Shown: positions 53,057 through 61,293 of the stretch, piece by piece
Position numbering within the stretch: position 1 is the stretch's first letter
How the letters are laid out: each line of letters opens with the position of its first letter
NCBI RefSeq assembly: GCF_001570565.1
Contig: NZ_BBXE01000018.1
Location: forward strand, 260,002-324,001
Length of the DNA: 64,000 nt
Source: Herbidospora yilanensis
GTDB taxonomy: Bacteria; Actinomycetota; Actinomycetes; Streptosporangiales; Streptosporangiaceae
Direction of reading: 5' to 3'
Position numbers and translations under genes: made by a program
The notes under the pieces: generated by a model
What the model was told of the DNA's origin: nothing
What the model saw: only the letters and a program-made list of their open reading frames with translations
Database searches by the model: none

Positions 53057-54541
53057 TTAGCCGTTCGTCGGGAAGCCCAGGTTCACGCCGCCGTGGGAGG
53101 GGTCGAGCCACCGTGAGGTGACGACCTTCCCGCGGGTGTAGAAGTGCACGCCCTCGACGCCGTGCACGTGGGTGTCGCCGAAGAGGCTGGCCTTCCAGCC
53201 GCCGAAGCTGTAGAAGGCCATCGGCACCGGGATCGGCACGTTCACGCCGACCATGCCGACCTCGACCTCGTTCTGGAAGCGCCGGGCGGCGCCGCCGTCG
53301 TTGGTGAAGATGGCGGTGCCGTTGCCGTACTCGCCCTCGTTGATCAGGGTCAGGCCCTCCTCGTAGGAGGCCACCCTGACCACCGAGAGGACCGGGCCGA
53401 AGATCTCCTCGCGGTGGGTGCGGGAGCCGGGCGGCACGTGGTCGATGACGGTGGGGCCGAGCCAGAAGCCGTCGCCGTCGGGGAGGTTCTCCCGGCCGTC
53501 CACGACGATCTTTCCTTCGCCGAGGTCCAGGTAGGAGGCGACCTTGTCGCGGTGCACCCGGGTGACCAGGGCGCCCATCTCCGAAGCGGGGTCGTCGCCG
53601 GGGCCGACCTTGATCCTCCGGGCCCTCGACGCGATCTTCTCGACCAGTTCGTCGCCGATCGGGTCGACGGCCAGCACGACCGAGATGGCCATGCAGCGTT
53701 CGCCGGCCGAGCCGAAGCCGGCCGACACGGCCGAGTCGGCGACCAGGTCGAGGTCGGCGTCCGGGAGCACCAGCATGTGGTTCTTCGCGCCGCCCAGCGC
53801 CTGCACGCGCTTGCCGTTGGCGGTGCCGGTCTCGTAGACGTAGCGGGCGATCGGGGTCGAGCCGACGAAGCTGACGGCCTTCACGTCGGGGTGCGCGAGC
53901 AGCCGGTCGACGGCGACCTTGTCGCCCTGGACGACGTTGAAGACGCCGTCGGGCAGGCCCGCCCGCTTCCACAGGTCGGCGATCAGCAGCGACGCCGACG
54001 GGTCGCGCTCCGACGGCTTCAGGACGAACGTGTTGCCGCAGGCGATGGCCACCGGGAACATCCACATCGGCACCATGGCCGGGAAGTTGAACGGGGTGAT
54101 CCCGGCGACGACGCCCAGCGGCTGGCGGATGGAGAAGGAGTCGACGTTGGTCGAGACGTTCTCCGAGAAGCCGCCCTTCAGCAGGTGCGGGATGCCGCAG
54201 GCGAACTCGACGACCTCCAGGCCGCGCGCGACCTCGCCGAGGGCGTCGGAGTGCACCTTGCCGTGTTCGGCCGAGATGAGGGCGGCGAGGGCGTCGCGGT
54301 TGGCGTACAGGAGCTCCCGGAACCGGAACAGCACGTGGGCGCGCTTGACGAGCGAGGCGTCCCGCCAGGCGGGGAAGGCGGCCTTCGCGGCGGCGACGGC
54401 GGCGTCGACGTCCTCGGCGGAGGCCAGCGCCACCTGGGCGCCCACCGAGCCGGTCGCCGGGTTGTAGACGTCGCCGGACCGGTCGGAATCACGCGGGACT
54501 CCGCCGATCCAGTGGGTGATGCGCTTCATGGTCTCGGTCAC
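53057..54541 (-). CDS. mmsA: CoA-acylating methylmalonate-semialdehyde dehydrogenase
   Basis: A 494-residue enzyme that oxidises malonate or methylmalonate semialdehyde to acetyl-CoA or propionyl-CoA with CO2 loss. Motifs: ITPFNFPAMVPMWMFPVA, VSFVGSTPIARYVYE, QALGGAKNHMLVLPDADLD (the family lacks the usual Glu here, having Asn), and SAGERCMAISV with the catalytic Cys. GTG 54541 has GGAG 5 nt upstream; ATG 54529 is possible. It lies 37 nt after the class III aminotransferase, so the two are probably co-transcribed for beta-alanine or valine/beta-aminoisobutyrate breakdown. Confidence 0.9.
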   Translation of the reverse strand: MTETMKRITHWIGGVPRDSDRSGDVYNPATGSVGAQVALASAEDVDAAVAAAKAAFPAWRDASLVKRAHVLFRFRELLYANRDALAALISAEHGKVHSDALGEVARGLEVVEFACGIPHLLKGGFSENVSTNVDSFSIRQPLGVVAGITPFNFPAMVPMWMFPVAIACGNTFVLKPSERDPSASLLIADLWKRAGLPDGVFNVVQGDKVAVDRLLAHPDVKAVSFVGSTPIARYVYETGTANGKRVQALGGAKNHMLVLPDADLDLVADSAVSAGFGSAGERCMAISVVLAVDPIGDELVEKIASRARRIKVGPGDDPASEMGALVTRVHRDKVASYLDLGEGKIVVDGRENLPDGDGFWLGPTVIDHVPPGSRTHREEIFGPVLSVVRVASYEEGLTLINEGEYGNGTAIFTNDGGAARRFQNEVEVGMVGVNVPIPVPMAFYSFGGWKASLFGDTHVHGVEGVHFYTRGKVVTSRWLDPSHGGVNLGFPTNG

Positions 54542-54578
54542 GGCTTCTCCAGTGCGGTTTCGACGGCTCCCGGGCGGA

Positions 54579-55856
54579 TCACAGGTTCTCCAGGGCCGCC
54601 ACGATGATGCCCAGGCCCTCGCGGGCCTCCTCCTCGGTCAGGGTGAGGGGCGGGGCCATGCGGATGGTGTGGCCGTAGAGGCCGCCCTTGCCCGCGAGCA
54701 GGCCGAGCTTCTTCGTCTCTTCCATGAACTTGGCGGCCAGCTCGGGCGACGGCGAACCGTCCGGGCCGACCAGCTCGACGGCGAACATCAGGCCCTTGCC
54801 GCGCACGTCGCCGACCACCGGCAGGCGCGGCGCGGCCTCGCGCAGGCCCTCGATGATGATGGCGCCGGTCTTCGCCGCGTTGGCCTGGAGGTCGTGGTCG
54901 AGCACGTAGTCGAGGGTGGCGTTGGCGGCGGCCATGGCGACCGGGTTGCCGCCGAAGGTGGCCAGGCCGACGGCGTGCAGGTTGTCCATCAGGTCGCCGC
55001 GCGCGACGACGCCGCCGACGGCGAAGCCGTTGCCCAGGCCCTTGGCGAAGGTCATCATGTCGGGGGTCACGCCGTGGTTCTGGATGCCGAAGAACGCCGA
55101 CCCGGTGCGGCCCCAGCCCGTCTGCACCTCGTCGGAGACGAACAGGACGCCCTGCTCGTCGAGCACCTCGCGGTAGGCCCGGAACAGCCCGTCGGGGGCC
55201 ATGGTGAACCCGCCGACGCCCTGGATCGGCTCGGCGATGAGCGCGGCGACGTCGCCGCCGACGGCGGTGGCCAGGACGTGCCGGAGGTCGTCGACGCAGG
55301 CCGCGATGTACTGCTCGTCGGTCATGCCCCTGAACTGGGTCAGGTGCCGGTCGGCGCCGTGCAGGAAGTGCACGTTCAGCGGCGACAACGAGTTGTTCTT
55401 CCACGACCTGTTCGAGGTGACCGCGACGGTGCCGAACGACCGGCCGTGGTAGCTCTGCCGCATCGCGAGGACCTGGTCGGTCTTGCGGGCGTAGGTGGCC
55501 AGCAGCAGGGCGGTCTCGTTGGCCTCGGTGCCGGAGTTGGTGAAGAAGACCTTGGCGTCGGGGATGCCCGACAGGCGGGCGATCTTCTCGGCCAGCTCGA
55601 CCTGGCCGCGCAGCAGGTAGACGGTCGAGGTGTGCACGACCCCGGTGGCGATCTGGCGCTCCACGGCGTCGCGGACCTCGGCGACGTCGTACCCGATCAT
55701 GTTGGTCAGGATCCCGGCGAAGAAGTCGAGGTAGGACTTCCCGTCGGCGTCGACGACGCGGTTGCCCTTACCGCTGACGATCTCGATGGGCTCGTTGTAG
55801 TAGAGGGCCAGCCAGTTGGGCATCACCGCGCGGTGGCGGGCAAGAAGGTCCGACAT
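54579..55856 (-). CDS. Class III aminotransferase, probable beta-alanine/beta-aminoisobutyrate type
   Basis: A 425-residue PLP enzyme resembling the AGXT2/beta-alanine–pyruvate group. Motifs: FFTNSGTEANETALLLATYA, SYHGRSFGTVAVT, EPIQGVGGFTMAP, the PLP Asp in FVSDEVQTGWGRTGS, and the Schiff-base Lys in MTFAKGLGNGFAVG. The product (malonate or methylmalonate semialdehyde) would feed the next gene. ATG 55856 begins the family N-terminus; the longer open frame is antisense to the MFS gene region. Exact amino donor is inferred from the partner gene. Confidence 0.8.
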   Translation of the reverse strand: MSDLLARHRAVMPNWLALYYNEPIEIVSGKGNRVVDADGKSYLDFFAGILTNMIGYDVAEVRDAVERQIATGVVHTSTVYLLRGQVELAEKIARLSGIPDAKVFFTNSGTEANETALLLATYARKTDQVLAMRQSYHGRSFGTVAVTSNRSWKNNSLSPLNVHFLHGADRHLTQFRGMTDEQYIAACVDDLRHVLATAVGGDVAALIAEPIQGVGGFTMAPDGLFRAYREVLDEQGVLFVSDEVQTGWGRTGSAFFGIQNHGVTPDMMTFAKGLGNGFAVGGVVARGDLMDNLHAVGLATFGGNPVAMAAANATLDYVLDHDLQANAAKTGAIIIEGLREAAPRLPVVGDVRGKGLMFAVELVGPDGSPSPELAAKFMEETKKLGLLAGKGGLYGHTIRMAPPLTLTEEEAREGLGIIVAALENL

Positions 55857-55923
55857 GCCTTGAGTATCCCGGCTCACGAGAGCCGGCCATACCCGCAACA
55901 TGTCGGACCATCCATGCCTTCCG

Positions 55924-57405
55924 TTACATCTTGACGGGCTCGGCGACCGGCTCGGCGACCGGCGCCTTCCGGGGCAGCACCAGCACCGCGACCAGGGCCG
56001 CGAGCAGCGAGAACCCGGCCCCCACCCACGATCCGATCGACATCGCCGACAGGAACGACTCCTTGCCCGCCCGCACCAGCTCGGCGACGCCGCTGTCGAG
56101 GGCCGCGTTGATCGACTCGCGCGCCGCGGCCGGCGCGCCGGCCGGCATCGCCGCCGTGTACGCCGCCGCCAGCACGCTTCCCAGCACCGCGATCGACAGG
56201 GCGGCGCCGACCTGCTGCACGGTGTCGTTGAGCGCCGAGCCGACCCCGGCATGCGCGGGCGGGACCGCGCCCATCAGGGTCGCGTAGGCCGCCGGACCGG
56301 CCAGGCCGCCGCCCACGCCCATGACGATCAGGCAGGTGATCAGGAAGCCGTACCCGTCGGCGACGTCGAGCGTGGAGAGCAGGCCGAAGGCGGCGGCCAG
56401 CACGGTGAGGCCGACCACGATCAGGGTCCGGTTGGAGACCTTCTTGCCGAGGGCCGCCCCGACGCCGCTGAAGACGAAGGACGCCAGGACGTAGGGCACC
56501 AGGGCGAGGCCGGCCTGGAGGGGCTCGTACCCGAGGACGAACTGCAGGTACTGGGTGAGCGCCAGCATGAGCGCGCCCGCGCCGAACGAGAGCAGCACGA
56601 TCGAGAACGACGCCCCGGAGAACGACCGGTTCCGGAACAGCTCCAGCGGCAGCAGCGGATGGGCGGCCCGGCGCTCCCACACCACGAACCCGCCGATCGC
56701 CAGCACCGCGACGGCCGTCATGAGCGGGTCGAAGCCCTCTTGCGGCAGCATGATCACGACCCAGACGGCCGCGCTCAGCCCGGCGATCGAGAGCACCACG
56801 CCGAGGGGGTCGAAGCCCCGGGGCTCCCCCTTCGACTCCGGCATCAGCAGGATCGCGGCGACGATCGCGATGATCGCGATGGGGATGTTGAGGAGGAAGA
56901 CCGACCCCCAGTAGTAGTTGTGGAGCAGGAAACCGCCCAGGGTCGGCCCGGCGATCACACCGACGCCGGCGACCGCGCTCCAGGCGGCGATGGCGGTGCG
57001 GCGTTCGTCCTCGTCGAAGACCGTGATGAGGATCGACAGGGTCGACGGCATCATGAACGAGCCGCCCACGCCCATCAGCACCCGCGCCGCGATGAGGTGC
57101 CAGGGCTCGTCGGCCAGCATGGCCAGGCCGGAGGCCGCCCCGAAGATCACCAGGCCGATGATCAGGAATTTGCGGCGGCCGTAGCGGTCGGAGAGGGATC
57201 CCGCGGTGAGCAGCAGCCCCGCGAAGACGAGGATGTAGCCGTCGATGATCCACTGGACGTCGGCGGGCGTCGCGCCGAGGTCGCGCATCAGCGCGGGGAT
57301 GGCCAGGTTCAGCACGGTGTTGTCCACCACGAGAACCATCACGGCCAGGCAGAGGGCGACGAGAATCCACCATCGGCGGGGATCTCGTACAGTGTTCGAG
57401 GTCAC
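55924..57405 (-). CDS. MFS drug exporter, DHA2 type, under TetR control
   Basis: A 493-residue exporter with about 14 membrane segments. Motifs: VDNTVLNLAIPALMRDLGA at TM1, GSLSDRYGRRKFLI (motif A), and SAVAGVGVIAGPTLGG (motif C). TM1 begins at residue ~12, which requires the GTG at 57405 or close to it. No ribosome site is present, but TACAGT lies 6 nt upstream inside an operator-like dyad, suggesting a leaderless, repressor-blocked promoter. It is divergent from a TetR gene. The frame remains open far upstream only as antisense to that gene. Confidence 0.85.
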   Translation of the reverse strand: MTSNTVRDPRRWWILVALCLAVMVLVVDNTVLNLAIPALMRDLGATPADVQWIIDGYILVFAGLLLTAGSLSDRYGRRKFLIIGLVIFGAASGLAMLADEPWHLIAARVLMGVGGSFMMPSTLSILITVFDEDERRTAIAAWSAVAGVGVIAGPTLGGFLLHNYYWGSVFLLNIPIAIIAIVAAILLMPESKGEPRGFDPLGVVLSIAGLSAAVWVVIMLPQEGFDPLMTAVAVLAIGGFVVWERRAAHPLLPLELFRNRSFSGASFSIVLLSFGAGALMLALTQYLQFVLGYEPLQAGLALVPYVLASFVFSGVGAALGKKVSNRTLIVVGLTVLAAAFGLLSTLDVADGYGFLITCLIVMGVGGGLAGPAAYATLMGAVPPAHAGVGSALNDTVQQVGAALSIAVLGSVLAAAYTAAMPAGAPAAARESINAALDSGVAELVRAGKESFLSAMSIGSWVGAGFSLLAALVAVLVLPRKAPVAEPVAEPVKM

Positions 57406-57442
57406 TCGCACACTGTACGACGACTCTCGTACAGTGTGCGAG
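57384..57442. promoter_or_regulatory. Three 17-bp operator dyads at exact 21-bp spacing
   Basis: CTCGTACAGTGTTCGAG (57384–57400), CTCGCACACTGTACGAC (57405–57421) and CTCGTACAGTGTGCGAG (57426–57442) are near-identical imperfect dyads. Their starts are 21 bp apart, two helical turns, so bound repressors would stack on one face. The first lies inside the MFS coding start; the second contains its putative -10 (TACAGT); the third contains a TACAGT for the TetR gene. Confidence 0.75.
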
Positions 57443-57459
57443 AGAATTACTGTGGAGGG

Positions 57460-58209
57460 ATGCCGGAACAGCGCTTCACCAGCGTGTGGACGCGGGAGCA
57501 CAAGCCGCGCCGCGAACAGCAGGGCCTCAGCCGTGACCAGATCGTGCGGGCGACGGTCGAGCTGCTCGACGCCGAAGGCATGGAAGCACTCAGCATGCGC
57601 AAACTCGGCGCCCGGCTCGGGGCCGGGGCCACCAGCCTCTACTGGCACGTCGCCAACAAGAACGAACTGCTCGAACTGGCCATGGACGAGGTCTTCGGCG
57701 AAGTCCGCCTCCCCGCCTCGGAGAGCTGGCGGGAGACCACGAGCAACATCGCCTGGGGGCTGCGCGCCGCGATCATGGCCCATCCCTGGTTCACCTTCGT
57801 GCTGGGTTCGCTGCCCGCGCTGGGCCCCAACGCCCTCAACTGCTCGGCCATGCTCTGCGCCGCCCTGTCGCGGGCGGGTTTCACGGGGACGGACATCGAC
57901 TACGCGGGGGCGGCGGTGTTGTCGTACACGATCGGCGCCACCGCGCCCGAGGCCGCCTACACCTCGGCCCTCAAGAGCCGGGGCCTGACCATGGAGCAGG
58001 CCAACCGCGATCTCGCTCCGGCGGTCGAGCGGGCCACCCGGGCCCATCCCGAGATCCACGCGCGGTTCCAGGAGTCGGCCGGGTCCACGGTCGACCCGAT
58101 CGCCCACCGGCAACTCTCCTTCGACTTCGGGCTGATCGCCGTGCTCGACGGCCTGGCCGCGCGGCTCTCCCGAAGTGCGGATATGTCGCCAAACCACCTG
58201 ACAAATTGA
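57460..58209 (+). CDS. TetR-family repressor of the MFS exporter
   Basis: A 249-residue TetR protein with the TetR_C_1-type C-terminal domain (tetracycline-repressor class). The helix-turn-helix is LSMRKLGARLGAGATSLYWH, VANKNELLELAMDEVFGEV, where LYWHVANKNELL is the class signature. The ATG follows GGAGG by only one base, so the ribosome site is tight; a slightly different start cannot be excluded. Divergent from the MFS exporter across three operator dyads that it very likely binds, as TetR does for TetA. Confidence 0.85.
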   Translation: MPEQRFTSVWTREHKPRREQQGLSRDQIVRATVELLDAEGMEALSMRKLGARLGAGATSLYWHVANKNELLELAMDEVFGEVRLPASESWRETTSNIAWGLRAAIMAHPWFTFVLGSLPALGPNALNCSAMLCAALSRAGFTGTDIDYAGAAVLSYTIGATAPEAAYTSALKSRGLTMEQANRDLAPAVERATRAHPEIHARFQESAGSTVDPIAHRQLSFDFGLIAVLDGLAARLSRSADMSPNHLTN

Positions 58210-58222
58210 GATGTTGAGCGGC

Positions 58223-58235
58223 TAATGTCGCTGAC
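58223..58235 (+). promoter_or_regulatory. Leaderless promoter of the second pucR gene
   Basis: TAATGT at 58223–58228 lies exactly 7 nt before the ATG at 58236. CTGACA at 58198–58203, 19 bp upstream of it, is a possible -35. No ribosome site is seen. Confidence 0.5.
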
Positions 58236-59834
58236 ATGCTCCCCACCGTCGCGGACGTGCTCTCTCTCGACACGGTCCGGCGCGGCGACCCCACCGTGGT
58301 GGCCGGCGCCGACCGGCTGACCGGCCGGGTCCGCTGGGTCCACGTGGGCGAGATCACTGACATCGCCCCCCTGCTGCGCGGCGGCGAACTGGTGCTCACC
58401 ACGGGCGTGGCGCTGCCGCCGGAGCCCGACAAGCTGGCCGACTACGTGGCCGACCTCGCCCAGGTCGGCGCCTCCGGCCTGGTCGTCGAACTGGGCCGCC
58501 GGTTCGTCCGCGAACTGCCCGGCGCGGTCGTCAAGGCCGCCGAAGACCACGGGCTGCCCCTGATCACGCTGGCCCGTGAGACCCCGTTCGTGCAGATCAC
58601 CGAGTCGGTCCACAACATGATCATCGACTCGCAGCTCCAGGAGCTGCGGGCCTCCGAGCAGCTCCACGAGATCTTCACCGAGCTGTCGGTCGAGGGCGCG
58701 TCCCCGGCCGAGGTGCTCGCCCAGGTCGCCCGTTTCTCCGGGCGTCCGGTCATGCTGGAGAACCTGGCCCACCAGGTGCTCGCCTGCGACTCGGCCGGGC
58801 AGGACGTCGGCGCGCTGCTGGCGAGCTGGGAGACCCGTTCCCGGGCCGTCTCCCCCGAGGGCCGCACCGCCTACGACGAGGCCGCCGGCTGGCTGGTCAC
58901 CGTGGTCGGCGCGCGCGGGCAGGACTGGGGCCGGCTGATCCTGCTCACCGACCGCCCGCCGGGGCCGCGCGACATCGTGCTGGCCGAACGGGCCGCGACC
59001 ACCCTCGCTCTCGGACGTCTCCTCGAACGCCACCAGCTCTCCCTGGAGCGCCAGGCCCACGGCACGATCCTCACCGGCATCCTCAGCCACGCCTACGCCG
59101 ACCCCGACGAGGCCGCCGCCCGCGCCCGCGCGGTGGGCGTGCCGCTGACCGGCCGCAAGCTGGTCAGCGTCGTGATCAGGCCGACCACGCCCGGCGAGGG
59201 CACCTTCGACGAGCAGGCCCGGCTCGCCGACCTGGCCGACCTCACCGCCGCCGCCTGCCGCGACGCCCGGCTGCCCGCCCTGGTGGGCGCCCTCGACCAG
59301 GCCCACGTCGGCGTGCTGCTCCCGCTGCCGCCCCGGGTCGGCGCGGAGTCGGCGCTCACGACCCTGGCCGAGCGGCTGCGCGCCGCCGGGGCGGTCCTGG
59401 CCGCCGGTTCGACGGTCGACTCCCTCCGTGACGTACGCCGCAGCTTCCTCGAAGCCGAACAGGTCGCCGACGTGGCCGTCCGCCAGCACGACGGCCGCCC
59501 CTACTACCGGCTGCCCGACCTGCGCCTGCGGGGGCTGCTGCACCTGCTGCGCGACGACGCCCGGCTGCAGACCTTCGCCGAGCGGGAACTCGGGCCGCTG
59601 CTGGCCCACGACGCCCAGCGCAACTCCGACCTGGCCCGCATCCTGCGCATCTACCTGGAGGCGGGCCGCAACAAGGCGGTCGCCGCCCAGCGCGCCCACC
59701 TGTCGCGGCCGGCCTTCTACGACCGCCTGCGCCGCCTGGAACGGGTGTTGTCGACCGACCTCGACGACGTCGACTCGTGCCTGTCGCTGCACGTCGCGCT
59801 GCTGGCGCTGGAATCGTTCAGGGAGACCCGGTGA
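58236..59834 (+). CDS. PucR-family transcriptional regulator
   Basis: A 532-residue PucR regulator. The N-terminal domain is TVADVLSLDTVRRGDPTVVA, RVRWVHVGEITDIAPLLRGG, ELVLTTGVALP. A middle GAF/GGDEF-like region follows, and the C-terminal helix-turn-helix is LRIYLEAGRNKAVAAQRAHL, SRPAFYDRLRRLERVLSTDL. Its TGA overlaps the GTG of the P1 peptidase gene (GTGA), so regulator and peptidase are made together. It may control the peptidase and the aminotransferase–mmsA pair on the other side of the MFS unit. Confidence 0.85.
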   Translation: MLPTVADVLSLDTVRRGDPTVVAGADRLTGRVRWVHVGEITDIAPLLRGGELVLTTGVALPPEPDKLADYVADLAQVGASGLVVELGRRFVRELPGAVVKAAEDHGLPLITLARETPFVQITESVHNMIIDSQLQELRASEQLHEIFTELSVEGASPAEVLAQVARFSGRPVMLENLAHQVLACDSAGQDVGALLASWETRSRAVSPEGRTAYDEAAGWLVTVVGARGQDWGRLILLTDRPPGPRDIVLAERAATTLALGRLLERHQLSLERQAHGTILTGILSHAYADPDEAAARARAVGVPLTGRKLVSVVIRPTTPGEGTFDEQARLADLADLTAAACRDARLPALVGALDQAHVGVLLPLPPRVGAESALTTLAERLRAAGAVLAAGSTVDSLRDVRRSFLEAEQVADVAVRQHDGRPYYRLPDLRLRGLLHLLRDDARLQTFAERELGPLLAHDAQRNSDLARILRIYLEAGRNKAVAAQRAHLSRPAFYDRLRRLERVLSTDLDDVDSCLSLHVALLALESFRETR

Positions 59835-60865
59835 GAGCCCGCGACTTCGGCATCGTGATCGGGACCTTCCCGCCGGGCGCGCACAACGCCGTCACCGACG
59901 TGCCGGGGGTGCGGGTCGGCCACACGACGCTCGTCTCCGGAGCGTCGGTCCGGACCGGCGTGACGGTCGTCCTGCCGCACGACGGCGACACCTTCGCCGA
60001 GCCGGTGTTCGCCGGATACCACTGGCTGAACGGCAACGGCGAGCTGACCGGCCTGGCCTACGTGCGGGAACTCGGCATGCTCGCCTCCCCCATCGGCCTG
60101 ACCAGCACCGGCTCGGTCGGCGTGGTCCGCGACGCCCTGTCGGCCCTCGACCCCGGCGGCCAGGGCTGGTCGTTGCCCGTGGTCGGGGAGACCTGGGACG
60201 GCTCCCTGAACGACATCACCGGCCGCCACGTGACCGCCGAGCACGTTGTCACGGCCTTCTCGGCCGCTTCCTCCGGCCCGGTCGCGGAGGGCGCGGTCGG
60301 CGGCGGCACCGGGATGATCTGCCACGGCTTCAAGGGCGGCGCGGGCACCGCCTCCCGGGTCGTCGGCCGGCACACGGTCGGCGTCTACGTGCAGGCCAAC
60401 CACGGCCACCGCGAGCGGCTCACCGTGAACGGCGTCAACGTCGGCCGCCACCTCGGCGCCTCGGAGGTGCCCCACGAGGGCGCCGGGTCGATCATCGGCG
60501 TCGTGGCCACCGACGCGCCGCTGCTGCCGCACCAGTGCGCCCGGCTGGCCAGACGCGCCGGGCTCGGCGTCGGCCGCACGGGCGGCGCGGGCGAGAACTC
60601 CAGCGGCGACGGCTTCCTGTGCTTCAGCGTGGGCAACCGCAACCTGCCGGTGAACGTGCTCGGCGCGCAGAGCCCGGCGACCTACCAGGTGACCGTCATG
60701 GCCGACGACCACCTCGACCCGCTCTACCACGCCGTCATCGAGGCCACCGAGGAGGCGATCGTCAACGCGCTCGTGGCGGGAGACACGATGACCGGTTTCA
60801 ACGGCCTGACCGTCGAGGGCCTCGACGGCGCCCGGCTGGCGTCTCTCCTACCCACGACAAGGTGA
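59831..60865 (+). CDS. P1-family peptidase (DmpA/beta-aminopeptidase type)
   Basis: A 344-residue N-terminal-nucleophile peptidase. It begins ARDFGIVIGTFPPGAHNAVT, DVPGVRVGHTTLVSG. VGGGTGMICHGFKGGAGTAS is a conserved glycine-rich part. The self-cleavage and nucleophile site is at GAGENSSGDGFLCFS (Ser257 or Ser258), where DmpA has Gly-Ser. Family members release D- or beta-amino acids, including beta-alanine, from peptide N-termini. No signal peptide, so cytoplasmic. The GTG start overlaps pucR by 4 nt; the open frame upstream is antisense or shadow. Beta-alanine release would fit the nearby aminotransferase and MmsA. Confidence 0.8.
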   Translation: MRARDFGIVIGTFPPGAHNAVTDVPGVRVGHTTLVSGASVRTGVTVVLPHDGDTFAEPVFAGYHWLNGNGELTGLAYVRELGMLASPIGLTSTGSVGVVRDALSALDPGGQGWSLPVVGETWDGSLNDITGRHVTAEHVVTAFSAASSGPVAEGAVGGGTGMICHGFKGGAGTASRVVGRHTVGVYVQANHGHRERLTVNGVNVGRHLGASEVPHEGAGSIIGVVATDAPLLPHQCARLARRAGLGVGRTGGAGENSSGDGFLCFSVGNRNLPVNVLGAQSPATYQVTVMADDHLDPLYHAVIEATEEAIVNALVAGDTMTGFNGLTVEGLDGARLASLLPTTR

Positions 60866-60945
60866 TTGAGGATTCGTTTCCACCAGGTGTAAAACCTGCC
60901 CCACCCCACGAACCGGGCATTCCGGGTTCACCCTCCGGGACGTGA

Positions 60946-61179
60946 TTGTCTCGCTACGTGACGATAACCGAGTCCGAGACCCCGCCCCACGCCTTCCCGG
61001 CCCCCGACCACCGCGCGATCGTGCGCGCCCTGTCGGCGCGCTTCCCCCACTGGAGCATCTGGTACGGCTCCGCCACCGGCCACTACTGGGGCCTGCGCCG
61101 ATTCGACGACGGGCGAATCGGCTTCATCGAGGCGTTGTCCCCACAGGAGTTCGTCCGTCAGGCGACGACCGGGTATTGA
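60946..61179 (+). CDS. Small actinomycete hypothetical protein
   Basis: A 77-residue protein with DHRAIVRALSARFPHWSIWY and GSATGHYWGLRRFDDG, a pattern I associate with small actinomycete proteins of unknown role. No signal or membrane segment. TTG 60946 is used; GTG 60958 is an alternative; neither has a convincing ribosome site. It lies alone, 80 bp after the P1 peptidase gene. Confidence 0.55.
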   Translation: MSRYVTITESETPPHAFPAPDHRAIVRALSARFPHWSIWYGSATGHYWGLRRFDDGRIGFIEALSPQEFVRQATTGY

Positions 61180-61293
61180 CCAGGCGAAATACCCAATTCA
61201 GTCGAGATTTCTCATACCGATTGGCGTGTTTCGCCCACTTATAAGCGCCAATCTCGCCACGATGGTCACTCACGACTATTGGGGAGAGACCAT

